This document shows positions 11,254 through 21,101 of a DNA stretch of 64,000 nucleotides, one piece after another. The position numbers and the translations under genes were made by a program. The notes under the pieces are model-generated. The model had not been told where the DNA came from. It made no database searches and was given only the letters and a program-made list of their open reading frames with translations. Origin of the DNA: Eleusine coracana subsp. coracana (lineage: Eukaryota; Streptophyta; Magnoliopsida; Poales; Poaceae); the NCBI GenBank assembly GCA_032690845.1, contig CM064429.1, positions 14,354,569 through 14,418,568 of the forward strand, given 5' to 3'. Every line of letters starts with the position of its first letter. Position 1 is the stretch's first letter.

Positions 11254-12600
11254 TCAGATGCATTTGTTTACTAGATTATCGAGGTTAGTTTCAGTTTGTA
11301 ACATTTGAATCATAATCATGAAAACAGGCTCAAAGCTCAAAAAAGTCAACATGTTCTCTGTTCACAGAATGTTCTTTGTTATGTAGATGAAACTTAGCAA
11401 AAGTCTTATCTTAATCGATGCATAATAATGGAAACATGCTCAAACACTCGTCAGCGTCACAGACATCGCCAGGTCAAGAACGCAGCATACGATGCTTCTC
11501 AATCTCCTTTGTTCCACTGCATGCAAAATTGTGAAGTGTGTTTTGATCTGTTTGATCAATATAGGCCTTAGAGCAAGATTAATAATAGGTCTCGCTGCTG
11601 GCCGAAGTCTCATGCCATGTCAGCCAAAGTCATCATAGCTGAGCACGGGTATAGTGGCGTGGCTAGTGAGTGAGCTAGTACAAGATTGAATATTTTAATC
11701 ATTTAATGTTTGCATGTGCCCTCACTGATATCGCTTTATTGGTTACAAGGATCCAATTGCCTCAGGTCGAACACTTCGGCCAGCGACTCACAGGTCACCC
11801 GCTTATTTCTCTCTCTCTTCTATTCTCCCTCTACGTAGGAATTTTCTGAAGTGGGCTTCTATTTCACCAGCCGAGTCAGGTCCACTATACCTGCTCTATC
11901 AATGACACTGGAGGAGAAGCTGACATGCGACGTCAATCTAGTACCTGCTGATGAAATAGAAGTCAGTTAGTCCAGTTTGAGAACTTCAAGAAGTCAGTTA
12001 GTCCAGTTTGAAATCGTGTGATCCATGAATAGCAAGAACAGTACCTGCTGATTTGTGATTGTCACAATTTTCATGAACTTTTGTTCAGTTTATTATTGCT
12101 ATAGGCAATATGGAGTCTTGACATCCATTGTTTCCCTTTTTTGTCGCTCAATATTTGAAAATATATAGGCAATATGGAGTCTTGACAGGAAAATTTGTTT
12201 TCACTTCGGCCTTGGTGAGAACGTCGTCTGAATAGTAGGGAATGAATCTTTCTTTTGATGAACTTACAGCAAGCATGTTTTTCACCCAACTTTCTTTTAG
12301 CGAGAGTGCAAATAGTATTGAGCAACTGAGCAGAGTCAATACTAGTCCGAGATTCTTTTTTTAACAAACAAAAAATGAGCAGAAATAGCAGCACACAAAG
12401 TCTCAGAAAAGTAGAGATCATTGTCTCGTTCCACTTTCTATCCCATGAAACAGTTGACGAAAGAATCCATTTACTGTCTTCGTATGCAAGACTGTTTGTT
12501 CCAGAATCATCACGGTTGTTCGATTGATTAAGGCCAGTTTAAATAGTCATCATTGCTGTCCAGTTTAAATACTCTTCACTGTTCGTTCCACAATCATCAC
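11254..12600. repeat. Duplicated UGT 3' flank and F-box 3' end fragments
   Basis: Positions about 11280-11455 resemble 12605-12790, the sequence just after the UGT stop (shared GTAACATTTGAA, CATGCTCAAAGCTCAAAA, AGTCTTATCTTA). Directly after that, 11457-12310 resembles the F-box exon end, intron and 3' flank at 232-905 (shared GACATCGCCAGGTCAAG and GAGGAGAAGCT-like pieces). The F-box copy has no usable frame. Inside lie two small local duplications: AGAAGTCAGTTAGTCCAGTTT at about 11959 and again at 11990, and GGCAATATGGAGTCTTGACA at about 12105 and 12168. Confidence 0.6.
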
Positions 12601-12789
12601 TGTTGCCAATCAAAGTTTCAGTCTGTAACATTTGAACAATAATAATGGAAACATGCTCAAAGCTCAAAACGTCGATCAGCAAGTACTCTCCTAGATAATC
12701 CAAGCATTCAGAGGATGTTGTACATTACATAGATGAAACAACTCAGCATTAAGTCTTATCTTATTCGGTGCATAATCATGCTCTGACGC

Positions 12790-14552
12790 TCAAAGAGACA
12801 ACAAGTACTCCACCAGACTATCCACGGCCAAACTAGCCGATCCTCCTTCCGCGGCACATCGGTTCGCTTCCATCTTCAGACTCTGCGCTCTCTCCCGCCG
12901 CGCCTCCACATCTTCCCCAGCCATCAAGTTCCTAATGGCATTCGCAATGTTCTCCCTTTCTATCACCTTCCCCACATCGAAACCAACACCCCACCTGTGC
13001 GTCACGTACCTCGCACTCACCGTCTGGTCCGCGAAGCACGGCTGCGCGAGCACGGGCACCCCTTCGCAAATGGTCTCCATCATGGAGTTCCACCCGCAGT
13101 GCGTCCAGAAGCCACCGATGGACGGGTGCGCCAAGACCTCCCTCTGCGGCGCCCACGTCACGACCTTCCCGTTGCGTCCCACGGCGTCGTCGAGCTCCTC
13201 GAGCGACGGCGGCGCCTGCTCGCCGCTGCCGCGGAGGAGGCCGGGGCGGAGGACCCACAGGAACGGCACGCCGCCGCCGGCGAGCCCCCTGGCCATCTCC
13301 TCGAACACGGCGCGGTCGATGCGCGCCACGCTGCCCAGGCTCACGTACAGCACGGAGCGCGGCGGGTGTGCGTCCAGCCACGCCAGGCAGCCGCGGTCCG
13401 GCGCGTGCAGGCCGTGCTCCACCCGCTCCGGGGACAGCAGGTGCAGCGGGCCCACCGCGAAGGCAGGGCGGGACAGCTCGGCACGGATCTTGGCCAGCTC
13501 CGGGCCCTCGATGGCGTCGAACGTGTTGACGATCACGCCCGAGGACGACGCGCGCGTGGCGTCGGCGACCAGGGTGATGAAGCGGAGCACCGTCGCCTCG
13601 TCGCTGACGTCGACGCGGATCAGGTCGCGCACGCGGAGTGGGTCCAGGCCTGGCACCGGCTCGTCCAGCCGCTCTCCTGCACGGTGATCAATGCTCAATG
13701 GGTTATAGCACAGCTTGCCACGCTACCAGTATCATAATTCTGTAAGCTGCTCTGTGTTAGGATTATGTCTGAATTGATCTTGTAACAGATCGGCAACCGG
13801 GCGGCTTAAACAGTCACTTGTGGCTTCATTGGAGAAATTTTTTACATCTCAGGAAAGAAAAATAATTCTAGCAATTTTCATTTTCCAATTATTTATTCGG
13901 CAAACGTAAAGATACTCCTATTACAAATCTCGCTAGAACGGCTCGTTTTCTAAAATCTTGCCGATTCGTGGCATGTCAAAAGCACTGGTAAGGTTCTTTG
14001 CTTTGTATCGAGATAATTTTTAAAAACAAATAGCGCAATAGTAGTTGTAGAGAGTTTGTGCAACTTACCTTTGACGGGGAGGTAGCCGTCGACGCGCAGC
14101 CGCGGCGTGGCGAGCATGCTGAGAAACGTGGCGGCGCCGTCGGCCCGCATCGCAAGCGCAGGGACGCCGGCGCGCTTGGCCGCTCCCAGCATCGCGTACC
14201 ACTGCCCGTCGACCACCACCGCACAGATGCTCGGCTCTTCCTGCTGCAGCAGCAGCGCCTCGAGGGCGGCCTGGAACGGCGCCTCGCAAGCGGCGTTGAA
14301 CCCGATCATCTGCTCGACCATGTCGGCGTTGTCGACGACCTCGCGGGGAAGGTTCTCGCGGATGGAGACGAAGGTGAATTCCGGGTGGCCCGCCGGGTCC
14401 GGGGCGTTGAAGTCGGCGTGGAGAACGGTGACTTCGAGGCTGCGCGCGCGGAGGAGCCCGGCGAGCTGCAGCATGGGCGTGATGTGGCTCGGGGACGGGA
14501 ACGGGAACATCACGACGCGGCGCACGGTGGGAGGTCGTCCTTCGCCGGCCAT
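12790..14552 (-). CDS. UDP-glycosyltransferase, family 1 (2 exons)
   Basis: Transfers a sugar from UDP-sugar to a small acceptor in the cytosol. Exons are 14552-14069 and 13676-12790 with a GT-AG intron of 392 nt, giving 456 residues, normal for plant UGTs. The start at 14552 (MAGEGRPPTVRRVV) is preferred over an upstream ATG because UGTs begin a few residues before FPFPxxxH. The catalytic His is residue 23 in PSPSHITPM, where the usual Gly before it is Ser. The 44-residue PSPG box spans about 336-379: it opens WAPQREVLAHP, contains HCGWNSMMETICEGVP, and ends DQ, the glutamine linked to UDP-glucose preference. The PLRVRDLIRVDVSD segment resembles group H (UGT76/Bx8-Bx9-like) enzymes. Acceptor cannot be told from sequence. 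The reading frame is intact. Confidence 0.9.
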
Positions 14553-15589
14553 GGTGCGGTGCTGTCTCAGGCTGCGTCTGGTGAGATGAGGACTCGGCTG
14601 GACTGGTGGTGGGCGTTCTTGGCAAGCTTGCAGCCTGAACTTGTAGGCGGGTCGAGGAGCGTCAGGCATGTGAAGCACCTCGTGAGACATGAGCTGCTGT
14701 TGACCTCACCTTGCCAAGTGAAACGGAAAACAATTGATTGCTTCCGGTCTTAGCAAAGAGGAAAAGTTTGTTTCGACCTCTGGTTGGCACGAGAGCGCTC
14801 AGAACTGCGTCGATTCATTGCGCAACGTTGTTTTTGGCCATGGTCACCGTGTTTCGATGCTTGCATTGCATCAGCGGAAGAAGAGAGTTACCCACAGCTT
14901 CACCCGATCAGTTGAGAAGGATATGCATGACGGAGAAACATCATACAAGTTACAACGTTTCGCAAGGGTGCGCAAGATGTGGAGGGACAAGAAAGGACAC
15001 AAGATATTGAGTGAAGCAACAGTTCCATTGACGCAAGGAAGATGGTATGCTAGCCGTTAGACTGCCATTCGATCCAACACTGGTTTGCTTAAGACCAGAT
15101 TTCCTTGACGCAAGGAATTTCAGTTTGGCAAGACTGGTTTGCTTCAAGACCAGATTAAGGGATCCATTAACAAATCACTATCCTCAACGTCACTTAGCAT
15201 TGGCCAGGCAAAGAGATTCATTTGCATAAGAAACTTTCCTTGAAAACTACCAACATCAGGATGGTGATAACAGGACTACAGGAGGCTACCCAGGATGCAA
15301 GATTGGTAGTAATAAACCTGGTGGTTTGCTCTAAGAAAAATAAATTAATTCAAATTATACAAATTTCTTTTGCAGCTGAAACATGTGGAAGACGTAGGAA
15401 TTTCATATCACAAAATCTCAATGTTGGTTCCTCCTTGTTGTACCAACAATATGCAGACAAGACAACAAGAAATTAGGCATTCCTCTTCACAGGTCATGTA
15501 CCCATGGGTTTGCTTGGGAATTTAGCAAACACTAACCAAAAGTATGACATTATATTGCACCAAAAAAAAAAACAGAATTACATCTTGCT
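14553..15589. other. Spacer between UGT and TIM10
   Basis: It contains the upstream region of the minus-strand UGT and the 3' flank of TIM10; no gene is seen. A local repeat is present: CTGGTTTGCTT followed by AAGACCAGAT occurs near 15080 and again near 15132, and GACGCAAGGAA near 15031 and 15107. Each repeat can fold into a small hairpin (CTGGT with ACCAG). Confidence 0.4.
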
Positions 15590-18500
15590 TCACATTTTAG
15601 GCTGATTTCCAAGAAGCTGTCCGACCAAGTTAGTCACCTGAAGGAAATGATTCAGAACAAACAGTGAGAAATAAAAGAAAAAATATGAACCAGAAATTCC
15701 TGTTTCCCCAAATCTAACATTCCATGTCCTTTCAAATAAAGAGAAGCTCCAGCATTTCACAGTTTTTAAGCTAGTTCATCCTTAACCATTATCTCTTTAA
15801 AAATAAAAACAAGTACAAACTGCAGGAAACGAGATGATATTTAAAATATAGCCAAAAGAACAGAAACAGACTTGCCTGCCAATACTTTGAAACACATCGA
15901 TCGATACAGCTATTCTCACCCATGTTGAGCTCTGCTTCTTTATGCCTGGACAAACAGAGTAATAATTTCAAATCAACATTATTTTTTGTTTGTGTACTCA
16001 GTCACACCATGGTAGTGAATACAGGACAGTCAACTTTCAATGTTGGAGGGGTTCTATGATAGTTGAATATATCAAAGTAATTTTTTTAATGTTGGAAAAC
16101 GTTCCAGGACAACGAGCCTTGAATAAATCATATTATTATCTTCATATCACAAAAAAGTTTACAGACCCACAAGTGTTTTCCTAAACGGTTCTAAACGGGT
16201 TTAAACGGTAGACGGAGGGTACTCGCCTTGCCCTAAATGGCCGTTTAACCCGATTAAACGGCCATTTAGCCTCATTAAATGACTGTTTAAAATGAAAAGT
16301 AACTAAACGATGGGTCACCGACTGCTTACCGTTTAGGAAAACACTGTCCACATACAACAATTATAGATGGACAAATATCGCTTATAGTGTTATCAATAAA
16401 AACAATGATGAGCAAATTAGAGAAAATTGAGAAATAAAAGCAAACTTGATGAGTACCTCTTCTCGATGCACTTGTCAAAACATGTCTGTGTAAGCCTACA
16501 TCAAGAGAAACAAATATGAAATATGAATGTGAAGCACAAACTGCCAGCTACTAATAGATCCCAACTGCAATCACTTTGCAAAATAAGAAGGCCCATGTAG
16601 TGAAATATATATCAGGCAGAACTAAAAATATTTGACTTAAGAAAACAAAGACTACAGGCAGAATTGAAGTAAGATCCAGTGGTACAAGTACAAAACTGAA
16701 CTTCACTTCTTGCAAGTATCTTAAAAAACCCATAGTATTGAAAAATAAAATCAAATATAATTAAAGTTCTGAAATCACTCACCGGTTGAAAAGATCTACC
16801 CTATATTCCATCTCCTTTTCTGCTAATCCAAACATCTTTTGAGAAACAAAAGAAGAATGATCTCAGAAAAGCATTATGAAAGTATACAAAAATTATGAAT
16901 GTCATACTATACATGTAGAAGCACTAACAAAGATCGATGGGATAAAGGATCATCAGTAAAGAGAAGGTTAAAACTGAATCAGAAGTGTTCAATCCCAATA
17001 AATAGTCATGATAATTGCTGCCAAAAGGCTACTCATGCTTGTGCATAGCTAAAATCTATAACTATATTGCTATTTGCTAGGTACAAATTACATAGAACAC
17101 AACCATGCACATCCAACAATTTGCTAGCATGCTTGAATGATTGTCAGTTGACAACATAATACATTTAACATTATGACAAGCTCAATATATGTGTTATCCC
17201 ACCACTGATGTTCCGGACTAGCATAAGCTTTAGCTTATGCAGAACTATCTCAGAATGCTGTTATTCAAATGGAAGGAACATCATAATGAAACAATAAATC
17301 TGAAACCCATCCAAGCCCCTGGTAGAACTATAATTTTTCAGTGTAACATAACATATAAAGAAAATTATTATAGACAGTAGACACTACCATGTAGGGATGG
17401 CAATTCGGGTCCCGGGTGCGGGTGCGGGTGTTGTTTCCCACCCACGGGCCGCACCAGCACCCGCCCCGCGGATGTGCGGGGCAGGTGCGGGTTTCTTTTC
17501 CCACCCACGGGTGCCCCACGGGCCCCGAAACAAAAAAAAAGCCCAAAAGAGTTTTAGCCCATCTAGCCCACTTCAGTACTCCACTTCTCCTAACCCTAAC
17601 CCTATCCCTAGCAGTCCAGCACATGTCCACTCCCGCAGCCACCTCTCCACTCTCCAGCTCCAGCCGCCGCCGCCCGCTGAGCACTGCTGCCTGCCGCTGA
17701 GTAGCCGCCGCACACGCCGCACACGCGCCGCCTCTGCTGCTCGGCGCTGCCCCAGCAGGCCAGCACCGCGCCGCCCATTGCCCAGCACCGCGCTGCCCAC
17801 CACGCAGCGCCGCGCCCAGGCAGGCAGGCACCCAGCTGCGGCAGCCGCTCCCGCCGCCCAGCACGACACCCGGCGGGGAGCCCTCCCCACCGCACGCCAC
17901 GACATCGCGCCGACGCCGCCGTGCGTGTCTTGCAGCCGCCAGCCACCACGAATTCTCACAGTGGTACACGCGCGCGAGCGCGTTCTCGCTACGAACGCAA
18001 CCGGAGTAGATCGAGGCTGCCCTGGTTTCTGACAGCATCCGGCTCCGTCTTCGGCTCCGGCGGCATGTCGACCCAAGGAACAAGTGGCTCAGCCTCACAA
18101 ACTCCTCCGAGTTCTTGTCCACCCGCGGGGGACCCGTCACCCGCCCGAAACCCAGCGGGTGCGGGCGCGGGTGCAGATTTCAACCCGCAGGTGCGGGTGC
18201 GGGTGCAGATTTCCACCCGCAGCATCTCTCATCGCGGGTGGGCTTTTACTCCACCCGCCACGAACCCGCCCCGTTGCCATCCCTACTACCATGTTCAGTT
18301 AGAGTTCCTCTTCACAAACACATGCAATGATACATACAGATTCATAGCATTATGTTTCCCATGAAATTCATGCTACACCTTTCCAAGCACCATTCTTGAT
18401 GTGTAAACGTCATCTCATAAAACATCAGAACTTAGCTTTATATATTGTTTAGATAACTATGTTCAAGCAGATTCAAGTTGATTGAACTGAATAATAAAAC

Positions 18501-18770
18501 TAATGGGACTTAATCATAGCTATTATAGGTGACGAAAGAGCACATATCTTGCACAAACCACCTAATTTCCAACAGTATTGTTTCCACGGAAATCAGCAAA
18601 TACCCTTTTCCTCTCAAATCTTACAGATTGACGGCTTGCCTCAAAGAATTAAATTGTACTCGCGCAAAGTAATCTACCGCAAGTATCCTACGAACTAATT
18701 ATAAGCTAAACCGGAATGGCGGACACACCTGCTCCTTCTGCATGTTCGTCGGCGCTCCATTCGCGGCCAT
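15590..18770 (-). CDS. TIM10: Mitochondrial import inner membrane translocase subunit TIM10 (5 exons)
   Basis: Small intermembrane-space chaperone that, with TIM9, escorts hydrophobic carrier proteins across the space to the TIM22 complex. Exons: 18770-18729, 16835-16783, 16495-16457, 15945-15876 and 15637-15590, total 252 nt and 83 residues, the usual length. The twin C-x3-C motifs that form the two disulfides are CFDKC (exon 3) and CIDRC (exon 4). NMGENSCIDRCVSKYWQ and VTNLVGQLL match plant TIM10 closely. Phases agree at every junction. Donor sites are GT except intron 4, which starts GCAAGT (a GC-AG intron). Intron 1 holds a hAT-like element and intron 3 a small TIR element. Exons are too short to show up as open frames. 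A possible 5' UTR intron (donor near 18897) is not counted. Confidence 0.92.
16172..16345. mobile_element. Small TIR element in TIM10 intron 3
   Basis: A 174-bp element with 18-bp terminal inverted repeats: it starts AGTGTTTTCCTAAACGGT and ends with the exact reverse complement. The interior repeats TAAACGG or its complement about eight times. This pattern of short subterminal repeats fits non-autonomous hAT elements, but I could not find a convincing 8-bp target duplication. It has no coding capacity. Confidence 0.65.
17392..18285. mobile_element. Non-autonomous hAT-type element in TIM10 intron 1
   Basis: Terminal inverted repeats TAGGGATGGCAA / TTGCCATCCCTA and a perfect 8-bp target duplication CTACCATG (17384-17391 and 18286-18293) identify a hAT element. 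It is 894 bp and GC-rich, with subterminal GGGTGCGGGT arrays at both ends. No transposase is visible. The middle has long open frames on both strands, caused by high GC and not by a gene I recognise. It contains CTAACCCTAACCCTA near 17590, two to three telomere-like units. It may carry captured host sequence. Confidence 0.85.
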
Positions 18771-19240
18771 TGATCCAGTTCACTTCAGGAAATCAAACAA
18801 GCAACAAGTAAGCAATCAGGGGACCGGGTCAATCCAGCGTCGAAAGAAAATACCACGAAACAACGGAAGGGAAAAAAGGACGAAAGTGGGGCGCCTCACC
18901 AGATCGATCCTGAATGACGCGGGATCAGAGACACGGGGTTCTGGCGCGGAAGGGATTGGGTCACCGCCACCGGACGCCGGCGACAGATTGCAGCGGCAGC
19001 TAGGGTTCTGCGTGGTGGAAGGGGAGCAGATGAAAGGAGAGGAGAAAGGAAGGCTTTGTTTGGAGATGAGATACAAGCACCGGCATTGGGCTTACAGGGT
19101 CCACGACGGAGGCTTCCTTTAAAATGGGCCTCCACGGTAAGATGGCGTCATCGATCATCTTTGTCAATAACTACATAATCAATGTTTCCTATGGCATAAT
19201 TAGATTCTCTGTAAGGACCCCTTGGGCCGGACTCTAGGAA
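18771..19240 (-). promoter_or_regulatory. TIM10 upstream region
   Basis: GC-rich to about 19080, then AT-rich, as expected for a 5' UTR and promoter of a minus-strand gene. A donor-like GTGAGG at about 18897 and an acceptor-like CCTGAAG near 18787 could bound a 5' UTR intron of roughly 110 nt. No clear TATA box is assigned. Confidence 0.3.
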
Positions 19241-19249
19241 ATGACACCA

Positions 19250-19590
19250 TTTAGCACATGATTCTAAGTATAAATTTAAACTAATAATATACTCCCTCTG
19301 TTTCGCAATTATTATCATCATTGATTTTTCTCGTTAATTTTGACCATTTATTTTATTTAAAAATCTTGAAAAATATCGTATATTTTCTCATGATTTGTTT
19401 TATCTCTAAACAGAATTTAAATATAATTTATAATTTTTCATATTATAAAAAATATTTTAAATAAGACGAACGGTCAAAATTAATAAAAAAAGTTAATGAC
19501 AACAACAATTTTGGAACAGAGTGAGTATTAGCTTTTTTAGAATATTATATATTGCTAGTTTAAATTTACACCAAGAATCATGTCCTAACG
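19250..19590. mobile_element. MITE-like inverted repeat carrying the Stowaway element
   Basis: The arms 19250-19290 and about 19545-19590 are imperfect inverted repeats (both contain ACATGATTCT and TAAATTTAAACTA in opposite orientation). The Stowaway at 19292-19525 sits in the centre. This suggests a small inverted-repeat element into which a Stowaway inserted. The outer ends and target duplication are not resolved. Confidence 0.45.
19292..19525. mobile_element. Stowaway MITE (Tc1/mariner)
   Basis: Starts CTCCCTCTGTTTC and ends with the complement GAACAGAGTGAG, flanked by the TA duplication (19290-19291 and 19526-19527). It is 234 bp, AT-rich and self-complementary. The CTCCCTCYGTTYC end is the classic grass Stowaway terminus. 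Confidence 0.85.
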
Positions 19591-19780
19591 TCAACAAAAA
19601 AAATCTGAAGATAAAAAAGAACTTAGATTAAAACCAACAGATCCCAAGATGTAAGATGAAATTGTCAACTGACCCATACTATTTATTCTATAGTGGGAAG
19701 ACCACATAGTGAACTATTTTAAAAAAAGAAACGATTAGGTTGAAATCTGAGGTTTAACATCAACAATCCGTAAACATGTT

Positions 19781-21000
19781 TCTCATCTTGAAGTTTAATT
19801 ATGACTTTAACCTTCATTTTTAAACTTTATGATTTTACCCCTATGATCTGAAGCTGAAGCGCCGTTTATCCCTACTCTGTTACGGAGCTCTCAACGGTGT
19901 TAAACAAGCTGTGAAAAGACATAAATGTCCTTATGATTATATCCCTTGTTTTACGTATGTTGTGTGATTTTACTCTGTTTAGTATTGTAATGTACAACAT
20001 TTCGGATATGATTTTGAAATAGAAAATTTAGATGTTTTTTAAAATATCACTAAATTTTAAAATCTATCAATGTTTTGACAAATTTCAGCATTATTTTGGT
20101 AGCATTTCATCAACATTTCAATCATATTTTGATCACATTTCGGTAGCATTTTAGTAGTGTTTCAGCATCATTTTAGCAATAATAGTTTTGAAGCAATCAT
20201 AGACATCTATTAGCATACTAATAAGTCACATTATACAAGAATAGTTGATTGTTACCATCCACTGCAACAGTTGATGCTAACTGACCTCTTAACCTTGCTA
20301 TGAGATGAGTACTATCTTTGGCAATATAGGGTCTACACCCAATGACAACATCATTAATGCATGGTTTCAAAGCTACAAAGAACCTTTTGAAATACACATA
20401 TGCATCATGTATTTCTATATCTAGCTCTACAACACTGTCAGAAAGAGTTTTAAGAAGCTCAGCTTGATAAGTAGATAACAGATCATAACTATTATCCCAT
20501 TTCCTATTTATTATGTCAAATGCCCTTTCCTTTACATGTAAACACCCTATCATATGGAACTTCAAACTTATACTTATTTTCTAGCTCATTCTGCAAGTCC
20601 TTTGGCCCCATTCTAGGGTCCTCTCTTAACAAATCCACTGCCCTATGAGCAATCCATTTATTTAATGTCATTGTGTCACCGCAGTTCCTGACTGAACCAT
20701 AATTGTGCAATGAACCGCTTCTCTTCACATGTATCAAAGAATGAATTTATGAATACTTTTCTTCACTTCTTTTATGCATCGAGCTGTAAATCTTGTAGTA
20801 TCAATCTTGTCATTTCCTCATTTTCTAATAGTTATTTTGATTTTTTTTAATTAGGAAATTCAATTTGTTATAACAGTGTCAAAACCCAGGGGCAAACAGA
20901 CGCTTGATTTTTAGATCTTAGGGATAAAATCACAAAGTTCAAAAATGAAAGATAAAGTCATAATTAGACTCCAGGACATGGGTAAAATCACAATAAGCCC
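19781..21000. mobile_element. Mutator-like element (MULE) remnant
   Basis: Long terminal inverted repeats of roughly 75 bases lie at about 19786-19865 and 20905-20990 (shared TAATTATGACTTTA and TTCATTTTT segments). The right end extends outward to GGGCTTATTGTGATTTTACC; the left end lacks this piece and is truncated. It encloses a broken MuDR-type transposase on the minus strand. Confidence 0.65.
20218..20737 (-). pseudogene. MuDR-type transposase fragment
   Basis: Read on the minus strand, the upstream part (20737-20530) has TLNKWIAHRAVDLLREDPRM and GPKDLQNELENKYKFEVPYD. After a frameshift near 20540 it continues with KERAFDIINRKWDNSYDLL and ends at GCRPYIAKDSTHLIARLRGQL, the start of the MULE catalytic domain. 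The rest of the catalytic domain and the zinc finger are missing. This is the usual N-terminal arrangement of plant MULE transposases. Confidence 0.7.
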
Positions 21001-21101
21001 TTTATTCTATGGTGGGAAGACCACATGGTGGACTATTCAAAGGAAAAAAAAACGATTAGGTTGAAATATGTGGTTTAACTTCAACAATTTGTAAACATGT
21101 T

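Larger units (their letters stand above)
19682..21101. repeat. Direct repeats flanking a MULE remnant
   Basis: About 100 bases at 19682-19780 are repeated at 21001-21101 in the same direction (shared TTTATTCTAT, GGGAAGACCACAT, CGATTAGGTTGAAAT, GTAAACATGTT) with scattered differences. They directly enclose the Mutator-like element, far longer than the 9-bp duplication expected for a MULE. Confidence 0.7.

Noticed and set aside
12932..13737. Long open frames on other frames over the UGT gene
   Set aside because: Shadows of the GC-rich UGT exon, which has the PSPG box in the minus-strand frame and a consistent intron.
17590..17606. Interstitial telomere or chromosome-end signal
   Set aside because: Only two to three CTAACCC-like units, inside a transposon.
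17328..18140. A 270-codon minus-strand frame and overlapping 211-codon plus-strand frame
   Set aside because: Both lie in the GC-rich hAT element, overlap each other, have low-complexity Ala/Arg/Pro composition and no domain I recognise.
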